Shown piece after piece: positions 14,684-20,920 of a DNA stretch of 22,390 bases. The position numbers were made by a program, and so were the translations under genes. How positions within the stretch are numbered: the stretch's first letter is position 1; every line of letters starts with the position of its first letter. Origin of the DNA: a virus; IMG/VR virus record IMGVR_UViG_3300031885_000129, positions 1 through 22,390 of that record. One strand, 5' to 3'. Below the pieces are notes generated by a model. It worked only from the letters and a program-made list of their open reading frames with translations, did not search any database and was not told where the DNA came from.

Positions 14684-15111
14684 TGTCAGGTAATCTTCAA
14701 GACGTCGCAGAGGCCATTGGTGAACTCGCCAGTACAATTACTGGTATTGAGAACATAGAAACAAGGCCGAAGTTTACTGCCGGCAGGAGTTTGCCGGCCA
14801 TTTTTGTATCCTATGATGGATTCAAGCAAGGCCCCATGACCTTTAAGTCCTGGGAGATGATCTATACGTTCCAACTAACCTTGTATCTCGCTCTCGATGG
14901 TCACAATATGGAACCTCAATGGGATAGCCTCCTTGATCTTTCGAACAAAATAGCTGATACTTTTCGTAGCAGCTTTACTTTGGAAGGTGCGGCCTTTAAG
15001 GCAGTAATTGTTTCCGGGAGGGCGATCATTGACATTCCAAGGACCCAAGGCAAGAAGTCAGCTTGGATAGGTCACCGATTCCAATTAGAAGTCACTATGG
15101 AAGAATCCTGA
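14683..15111 (+). CDS. Tail terminator/tail completion protein
   Basis: 142 residues; ATG overlaps the previous stop (TAATG). The order is an N-terminal helix LQDVAEAIGELASTITGI, PKFTAGRSLPAIFVSYDG, a strand YTFQLTLYLALDG, a long helix (MEPQWDSLLDLSNKIADTF), and a last strand HRFQLEVTMEE. This alpha-beta plan and the helix-PxxLPAIxV signature fit the tail-completion family (lambda gpU/HK97 gp11-like), which caps the finished tube and joins it to the neck. Its place just before the tail chaperones is the usual one. A terminator-like hairpin lies inside the gene at 14779-14798. Confidence 0.7.
   Translation: MSGNLQDVAEAIGELASTITGIENIETRPKFTAGRSLPAIFVSYDGFKQGPMTFKSWEMIYTFQLTLYLALDGHNMEPQWDSLLDLSNKIADTFRSSFTLEGAAFKAVIVSGRAIIDIPRTQGKKSAWIGHRFQLEVTMEES
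14779..14798 (+). terminator. Terminator-like hairpin inside the tail completion gene (weak candidate)
   Basis: GCCGGCA (14779-14785), a 6-nt loop GGAGTT, and TGCCGGC (14792-14798), followed after CA by TTTTT. The stem is 7 bp and GC-rich. It lies in the coding sequence for GRSLPAIF, a segment that fits the family, so it may be coincidence. Confidence 0.3.
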
Positions 15112-15131
15112 AGCCCGATAAGGAGAAGATC

Positions 15132-15551
15132 ATGGCCGTTAGAAGTACAGTCACACACAAGCTAGACATCCCCCACGAGCAAGACGAATGGATCGAGTTT
15201 AAGGAGCTTGGTTGGCGGACTCTCGAGGCTGCTCGTGAGGTCAAGGCTCGCAACTCACTTCTGAGCTTCCGAGATCTTGGACCAGAGTTCTTCAAGACCA
15301 TTACTACGCCTACTGAGGGCGATGCTAAGAAGGCTCCAGAAGTGGCGGCGGATCCTGCAGAGACTTATGATATGTCGCTTCTTCTACGTTCCTCGATCGT
15401 TGCATGGTCATATTCAGTCCCTTGTAATGAAGAGAACATTGATGATCTCGATCAGAGGACTGCTAGTTGGGCCTTCAAAGAGATCATTAAGATCCACTTC
15501 CCTAAGGAAGCCGACTTGGGAAAAGTCTCCGAGCCCTTGAACAAGCCCTGA
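15132..15551 (+). CDS. Tail assembly chaperone, short form (G-like)
   Basis: 139 residues. The ATG at 15132 is chosen over the in-frame ATG at 15063 because AAGGAG at 15120-15125 is correctly spaced and the longer form would overlap the previous gene by 49 bases. The sequence has an N-terminal beta part (THKLDIPHEQDEWIEFKELG), a helix WRTLEAAREVKAR, and a helical C-terminal half with MSLLLRSSIVAWSYSV, LDQRTASWAFKEIIKIHFP. This is a normal G/gp13-type chaperone plan. It binds the tape measure and recruits tube subunits, and is not part of the mature virion. A lambda-type slippery heptamer lies 25 bases before its stop and yields the longer G-T form. The tape measure gene follows, as in nearly all siphoviruses. 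Confidence 0.85.
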   Translation: MAVRSTVTHKLDIPHEQDEWIEFKELGWRTLEAAREVKARNSLLSFRDLGPEFFKTITTPTEGDAKKAPEVAADPAETYDMSLLLRSSIVAWSYSVPCNEENIDDLDQRTASWAFKEIIKIHFPKEADLGKVSEPLNKP

Positions 15552-15808
15552 GCGGGAGGACTCATTCAGTCCCTGTAGAGTGGATAATCAGCCGGATGTC
15601 TGAGGAGTTTAGATGTGCTCCAGACGAAGCGATAGATCTTCCCTTTGGCTTGTGTACAAGGATTATGGTACTTCGAGACTATGCCCATTCAAGGTCCTTG
15701 GTAGAGAGTACCGACTCTAAGGATCTGAAGATGACTCCTAGTATTGAAAAAGTGTTGCTCATTCAAGCAGAACTAGAATTGGGTATAGCTCCGAGGGAAG
15801 AAGACTAA
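15132..15808 (+). CDS. Tail assembly chaperone, -1 frameshift fusion (G-T-like)
   Basis: Ribosomes slipping back one base at GGGAAAA (15518-15524) leave the G frame after Lys131 and continue in the -1 frame, which is open from 15491 to the TAA at 15806. The fusion is 225 residues: 131 from G plus 94 from the T part. The T part includes VPVEWIISRMSEEFRC, PDEAIDLPFG, RIMVLRDYAHSR, matching the usual T domain (W-I-x-R-x-E-x-F ... L-R-A/D-Y-A). The stretch from the shift to the ATG at 15596 also codes sensibly (EQALSGRTHSVPVEW), which shows that the T part is not a stand-alone gene. The G-T form binds both the tape measure and tube subunits. Its stop is directly followed, in the same frame, by the tape-measure GTG. 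Confidence 0.85.
15518..15524 (+). promoter_or_regulatory. Programmed -1 ribosomal frameshift site
   Basis: GGGAAAA in the phase G GGA AAA, a canonical X XXY YYZ heptamer; lambda G-T uses GGGAAAG. It lies in the only possible shift window (15491-15548), bounded by a -1-frame stop at 15488-15490 and the 0-frame stop at 15549-15551. A downstream stem is possible but weak: GTC-TCC at 15525-15530 can pair with parts of 15554-15561. Confidence 0.85.
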
Positions 15809-18800
15809 GTGGGTGCAGGCTATACAGGTAGTATCGAGGTTGTTGCTGGGACCAAGGGGTTTCAGGCTGCTACAGCTCAGGTTGCAGCCCTCGAGGCTCA
15901 ATTAAAAGCTACCCAAGGGCAAATTGCTAACCTAGGTGGTGCTGGCGGCAGCCAGGCCGCTACATTCTCCGAGAGGATCCGTAAGCACCAACTCCAACTA
16001 CGTATGTTCGGCCACGATATGCAGTTGGTCGGCCAAACGATCTTTAGATGGGTCACTTTACCTTTGGGCGTTGTAAGTATAGTCACTGCCAAGATGGCTT
16101 ATGACTTCAACACGGCAATGACTAAGATCCAAGCTCTTACTGGGGCGACCACCAAAGATATGAAGTTGTACAACGCAGCGGTTTTGGAGCTATCAAAGAC
16201 TACTGGTGTTATGCCCACTGACATTGCTGAAGGTTTGTACTTTATTGCTTCCTCTGGTTTTAAGGGTGCAGAGGCTCTAAAGATCCTCAATCAGGCTGTA
16301 AAGCTTACCGCTTCTGGTATGGGAGAGATGCGGTGGGTATCAGAAACCTTAACGTCAGCCATGACTGCGTGGGGGAAGCATACACTTAGTGCTGCCTCGG
16401 CTGCTGATACACTTGTGGCAGCGGTTCGAGAGGGTAAGGCTGAACCTGATGAGTTTGCTCGATCTCTTGGTCGAGTTATCCCTGTGGCGGCTCAGATCGG
16501 CATCAAGTTTGCTGAAGTGGGTGCTGCAATTGCTTCGGTTACTCGAATCGGTATGAGTGCCCGTATTTCTACGTTTGGTCTTCGTACTCTCTTGACGTCC
16601 TTTACGAAGCCTCAGAAGCCTCTTATTGATGGCTTGAAGGCTATCGGTCTCACGGTTCAAGGTGTCTTCAAGGACATGACTACCAAGGGCTTCCTGCCCG
16701 CGATGCGGGAAATCTACACTGCTGCCCACGGGAACGTAAAGAAGATCACTCAGATGTTTACACAGAATGGTGCTACGATCTTCTTGGCCTTGATGCGTGA
16801 CTACAAAGGTACTCAAGGAGTCTTTGAGCGTCTAACGAAACGTTCTGGGGATGCTCAGAGGGCCTTCATTATTACTATGAAGTCCCCTGCGGCACAGTTC
16901 CGTGTTGCTCTGGCAGGTTTGTCTGCCGCCGCTATTGAACTGGGGGTTAAGCTCCTACCTATCTTTACGAAGATTGTCGTTTGGATAAAGGGGCTCGTCG
17001 AGTGGTTTAACGGCCTTTCAGAAGGTACTCAAGCCGCGATTGGGAAAATCCTCCTTGCTGCTGCCGCTGTGGGCCTGTTTGCATCTGCAATCGGTAAGGC
17101 ATCCACCATCCTGACTGGTACTAATGCCCTAGTGATGCTGCTGTTCGGCGGTGGGGGTCAAGTAGGTATATGGAGTAAACTCACTAGTGGCGGTAAAGCT
17201 GCTGCTACGGCCCTTGAGACGACGGCCCTCGAAGCTCAAGTTGGAGCCCTTACGGCTGACCTTGCTGCTGCTCAGGGTGCAGCGGCTGCTCAATTGGAAT
17301 TGGCTGCTGCTCAGGGTACTGCTGCTACAGCCATAACTGCAAGTACAGAAGCCGAGACCGCGTATGCTGCTGCACAAGCTCGTGGTGTTGCTGCAGGCCA
17401 AGCCGCTGTGGCCGTTCGTACAGCAGCAGCTGAGGCGGCAGTCGTTGAGGCTGCGGCTACTCAAAAGGTTAATGATGCCCTTGCAGCTTCTCTAGGTGGT
17501 AAGGCTGCTAAGAATCCAAAGTACTTCGCAATGGAGAACGTCCGGAATCTGCGTCTACAACAAGAAGCTCAAGCGGCTTTAACTCGAACTGAGATGACCG
17601 CTGCATCCGTAGCCGCTTCAAACCTCGCCGCCGAGGAAAAGATGGCTGCTGCCCGTGCGGCTTCCGTCATAGGCATGGGTCCTTACGTTGCGGGTGTTCT
17701 TGCTGTGGGGGCTGCTATTGTGGTCCTTTCCCTTGCTTGGGCGGCACATCAGAAGGCCACGGCAAAGGCTGCAAGGGAGAAGCTATTCCAGCCTGACTGG
17801 ATGGAGACCATGCTTAGGGGGACAGTTAAAACTGACTTCCTGGCTAGAGAGCTTAAAAAGGTCGGTTTTGAGAAGGTTGTTATTGACGGCATCATCTACT
17901 ACAACTACACAGTAAAGCCTGTAGCAAAAAGAGGGGGAAGTAACCTCGCAGAATACTGGGTAAGTGATGTTGCAAAGGCCGAGCTAGCTGCCCATAAGGC
18001 GGTAACTAGCGCGTATGCTAAGTTTACAACACACTTCCTTAAGGTCAAAGCCGACGCCCTGGCTAAAGTAATGGCGTGGGCCCCTGGGGGGACAACACCC
18101 CTTGCTGCGTTCCTTGGAAGTGGTAAGGATGACCCCAACGCTCTAAGGCAGTGGATCGATTTCTACACTAAAGAGTTGGTTAATGCTCGGGTAAAGCTCA
18201 CCCGAGCAATGAGGAGCACGGGCGGGAAGACTCCCGTTGATCCTCTTCAGGTTGATTTGCTTAAGAGTCAGGTTACAGGTCTTGAGGGGGATCTTAAGCG
18301 TGCTACCGATGCTTGGCTACTTTATCAGTCAAAGATAGCGGGAATTAATGCCATTATGAATAGGCCCCTTGAACCTATTGGCCCTGGTAAGTCAATGGCT
18401 CAGCAGTACGCTGCCAGGATTAAAGAAGCCAAGAAGTTCCTTAGGGACTTTGAAGATGCCCTTAAAACCAAACCTATTAACCTTGAAGTTGACTTCCCCC
18501 GTGCAACTTACGCAGGGACCGTCTCGAAGATTAAAACCCTTAAGGCCCATATTGCCGAACTTAAGGCGAGTGTAACCCCAAAGAACAAGCTTGTGGTTGA
18601 GGCAGAGATCCGTCAGGCCCAAAGAAAGCTGGAGACGCTTCGTGACTTGCGTGCAGCCCTTAAGGATAGGAAGTTTAAGACAACTGCAATTGTTGGCAAG
18701 GCGATCAACGATCTATCTACTGTTGTTGGCCTATTGGCTGATTTGATTGATAAGACGATCACTGTTACGGTCAAGAAGAAGTTTAGTGGTGGCGGGGGAG

Positions 18801-20920
18801 GAGGCGGCGGCGGCGGAGGCTTTGGTGCTGGTGATGAACGTCCTCCAGGCGTTAAAAGTCTCGGGACGTCATTTGTTGATAGCCTTACAGGGTATGTCGA
18901 CGATGCACGTGAAGCGGGGCGTCAACTAGGCTTGGCAGGCCTTGCAGGTATCGCTACCAGTATTCAGGCTACCTCACCCTCTAAGCGCGGTCTGTATTAT
19001 GGCCTTATGCTCGCTGAGGGCTTTGGTCTAGGTATCAAGAAGGGTACTGCAAAGGCCGTTGAAGCAGCAGCTTCTCTTGCAGGGAACGTCCTCTCAGTCC
19101 TTGAATCAGCCCTCGGTATAAGCGCGGCTATAGGCAGCCTGAAAGAACAAGGTTTGCCTACTACGAAGGTTGCTACCGCGTGGGCTAAGAAGGTCTCTAC
19201 ACTTCTAAAGGCTATGATTAAGGCCATGCAGAAGGCCTTTAGGTCCATTGATATTGGCAAGGCCATTAAGGGTGACAAAGAGGGCTTTGGAGAGAAGAGT
19301 GCTGGTTGGAAGGCCGAGGCCTTTGCGAGCGTCGTGAGCATGGCCGAGAGCGTAGGTTCCATCCTGACGACTTTCTCCGAACTGACCGCACAGAAGATTG
19401 ATGCCTCGCTCGTCGCTATTGCGCTCGTCAGGGCAAAGGCCAAGAAAATCGGTACGGCCATCGCAGGACTCGTCAAAGCGATATTGGCTACTCTCAGTAA
19501 GACAATCGTCAGTGAGTTCGTAGCTGGCAGCGCCACACGCGCCATCGAACTTGCGTCCGCGATTGCTGGCATCATCGTCACCTTCGCTGAACTGACGAAG
19601 GGCAAGATAGACGAAGCTGTTACGCAGCTTGAGTATCTGTCTCAGACTACCGTGCTGGCTCCTCTGGTCGCAGCGATACGTCTCGTCGCCATCGGTATGC
19701 GTGACGCCTTCGCCAAGGACCGGTTCTCAGATATCGTACTCACGGCGGCGTCCGCAGCCATGCAGCTCACCAACGACATCGCGGGCATCATCACCACCTT
19801 CTCCGAGATGACGCAAATCAAGATTGACGAGGCCATCGAGCAGCTTATTTACTTGGCACAGTTCTCAGTCATCGCACCGCTGGCGCTCGCTATACGTAAC
19901 CTCGCTGGTGCCGTCAACTTCGTCTTCAGAAACGAATCTCTCAACGTTGTGATAGACAACGCAGCGAAGGCGGCAATCGAACTCGCCAACAACATCGCCG
20001 GAGTCATCACCAACTTTGCCGCCATGACCGCTGATGTCGTTGAGAAGGCCAAGGCAGGCATCCTGCTCGTGGTGGCAGCAGCTCCCGCCATCGGTGACAA
20101 CCTCGTGTTGCTTGTCGACGCTCTCAAGACCGCGTTCAGCAAGGTCGCCGACAACAAGGACTTCATCAAGACCGGCCCCATCGCCACTAAGATTGCGGCC
20201 TTTGTCAGTGACGTGACTGGCATTGTCAGCAGTCTGGCTGGGATGGCTATCGTCCCCGAGGTCAGGGACGCCGAGAACAACGTCACCACCGTAGGCGTCA
20301 ACATCATCCAGAACGCCATCGACGGAGCAAGCCTGCTTGCTAGCAAGGCGAACGAACTAGGTACCGCGCTCTCGCGCGTAGTTCAAGGTATGGTCGATGC
20401 CGTCAAAGCGGCGCTCGGCGTCTACGACCTCAAGACAATCACCGACCTGACGCCCGTGCTCACCGAGCTTGGCAACATCGCTTCTGCCATCTCGGGTATC
20501 GTCAGTGCCCTTGCAACGATAACTTCCGACCAAATCGACGCTGCGACGTCTGGTGGTGCTGCTCTTGGCGACGGCTTCCTTGCGGGACTCACAGCCTCCT
20601 CGGTCAACATCTATGCCAAGGCCCGCGAGATCGTTGCCACTACTACCGCCATCTTGGCAGGGGCAGTTGCTGCTACTACAGATGGAAGTAAGCTAAACAA
20701 CGCCCGTGAGATGGTAGGAGTGGTCAGTGGAAGTACGTTCCGGGCTGTACCTGTCACGGCTGGGAACACCAATCAGGTCACTAACGTGAACGTGAACTTC
20801 AGCGGTGACATCAACGCAATTACGCCACAGATAGCGCGGGCATCGGGGCAGAATATCGGGGCTGCTGTCATCGAGGCACTTGCCAAGGCGAAGCGTGCCA
20901 CGAGTAAAGGGACGCCATGA
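15809..20920 (+). CDS. Tape measure protein (tail length determinant)
   Basis: 1703 residues. GTG start chosen because the next Met is residue 66 and GAGGGAAGAAG lies upstream. Residues 1-80 include an N-terminal helix (GFQAATAQVAALEAQL). Residues ~100-330 match the PhageMin_Tail/TP901 core (FNTAMTKIQALTGAT, FIASSGFKGAEALKIL, SAMTAWGKH, FGLRTLLTSF). Hydrophobic segments lie near 409-435 and 624-650, separated by an Ala-rich coiled coil (~465-557). An 11-glycine run (994-1004) precedes a C-terminal module with ATSPSKRGLYYGLMLAEGF, then ~72-residue repeats (from 1183), and NVNFSGDINAI near the end. It spans the tube lumen, sets tail length and may help DNA entry. Base composition changes sharply at about 19310 (residue ~1168), and the stop overlaps the next start (ATGA). 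Confidence 0.93.
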   Translation: MGAGYTGSIEVVAGTKGFQAATAQVAALEAQLKATQGQIANLGGAGGSQAATFSERIRKHQLQLRMFGHDMQLVGQTIFRWVTLPLGVVSIVTAKMAYDFNTAMTKIQALTGATTKDMKLYNAAVLELSKTTGVMPTDIAEGLYFIASSGFKGAEALKILNQAVKLTASGMGEMRWVSETLTSAMTAWGKHTLSAASAADTLVAAVREGKAEPDEFARSLGRVIPVAAQIGIKFAEVGAAIASVTRIGMSARISTFGLRTLLTSFTKPQKPLIDGLKAIGLTVQGVFKDMTTKGFLPAMREIYTAAHGNVKKITQMFTQNGATIFLALMRDYKGTQGVFERLTKRSGDAQRAFIITMKSPAAQFRVALAGLSAAAIELGVKLLPIFTKIVVWIKGLVEWFNGLSEGTQAAIGKILLAAAAVGLFASAIGKASTILTGTNALVMLLFGGGGQVGIWSKLTSGGKAAATALETTALEAQVGALTADLAAAQGAAAAQLELAAAQGTAATAITASTEAETAYAAAQARGVAAGQAAVAVRTAAAEAAVVEAAATQKVNDALAASLGGKAAKNPKYFAMENVRNLRLQQEAQAALTRTEMTAASVAASNLAAEEKMAAARAASVIGMGPYVAGVLAVGAAIVVLSLAWAAHQKATAKAAREKLFQPDWMETMLRGTVKTDFLARELKKVGFEKVVIDGIIYYNYTVKPVAKRGGSNLAEYWVSDVAKAELAAHKAVTSAYAKFTTHFLKVKADALAKVMAWAPGGTTPLAAFLGSGKDDPNALRQWIDFYTKELVNARVKLTRAMRSTGGKTPVDPLQVDLLKSQVTGLEGDLKRATDAWLLYQSKIAGINAIMNRPLEPIGPGKSMAQQYAARIKEAKKFLRDFEDALKTKPINLEVDFPRATYAGTVSKIKTLKAHIAELKASVTPKNKLVVEAEIRQAQRKLETLRDLRAALKDRKFKTTAIVGKAINDLSTVVGLLADLIDKTITVTVKKKFSGGGGGGGGGGGFGAGDERPPGVKSLGTSFVDSLTGYVDDAREAGRQLGLAGLAGIATSIQATSPSKRGLYYGLMLAEGFGLGIKKGTAKAVEAAASLAGNVLSVLESALGISAAIGSLKEQGLPTTKVATAWAKKVSTLLKAMIKAMQKAFRSIDIGKAIKGDKEGFGEKSAGWKAEAFASVVSMAESVGSILTTFSELTAQKIDASLVAIALVRAKAKKIGTAIAGLVKAILATLSKTIVSEFVAGSATRAIELASAIAGIIVTFAELTKGKIDEAVTQLEYLSQTTVLAPLVAAIRLVAIGMRDAFAKDRFSDIVLTAASAAMQLTNDIAGIITTFSEMTQIKIDEAIEQLIYLAQFSVIAPLALAIRNLAGAVNFVFRNESLNVVIDNAAKAAIELANNIAGVITNFAAMTADVVEKAKAGILLVVAAAPAIGDNLVLLVDALKTAFSKVADNKDFIKTGPIATKIAAFVSDVTGIVSSLAGMAIVPEVRDAENNVTTVGVNIIQNAIDGASLLASKANELGTALSRVVQGMVDAVKAALGVYDLKTITDLTPVLTELGNIASAISGIVSALATITSDQIDAATSGGAALGDGFLAGLTASSVNIYAKAREIVATTTAILAGAVAATTDGSKLNNAREMVGVVSGSTFRAVPVTAGNTNQVTNVNVNFSGDINAITPQIARASGQNIGAAVIEALAKAKRATSKGTP
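18788..18820 (+). repeat. Eleven-codon polyglycine run in the tape measure
   Basis: Eleven consecutive glycine codons (GGT then GGC/GGG/GGA mixed) at residues 994-1004. Mixed codons argue against a recent simple slippage expansion. It separates the helical N-terminal two-thirds from the C-terminal SPSK-containing module, so it looks like a flexible inter-module linker. Confidence 0.9.
19355..20218 (+). repeat. 71-73-residue repeats in the tape-measure C-terminal region
   Basis: Units begin at 19355, 19568, 19784 and 20000, spaced 213, 216 and 216 bases, with more diverged starts at 20219 (219 later) and 20495. Each starts with a G-I-(L/I)-T-F-(S/A)-E-(L/M)-T-like motif (for example GIITTFSEMTQIKIDEAI, GIIVTFAELTKGKIDEAV) followed by helices. 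This is the kind of internal repeat whose copy number can adjust tape length. Confidence 0.8.

Noticed and set aside
15063-15131. Longer start for the tail chaperone at 15063
   Set aside because: It would overlap the previous gene by 49 bases, while the ATG at 15132 has AAGGAG at the right distance.
15596-15808. Stand-alone 70-residue gene
   Set aside because: The frame stays open and codes a sensible T-domain upstream of the ATG back to the slippery heptamer, and there is no good ribosome site. It is better read as the frameshifted part of G-T.
18997-19605. 202-codon antisense frame in the tape measure
   Set aside because: It is a shadow of an alanine/valine-rich helical sense sequence, with no convincing start context.
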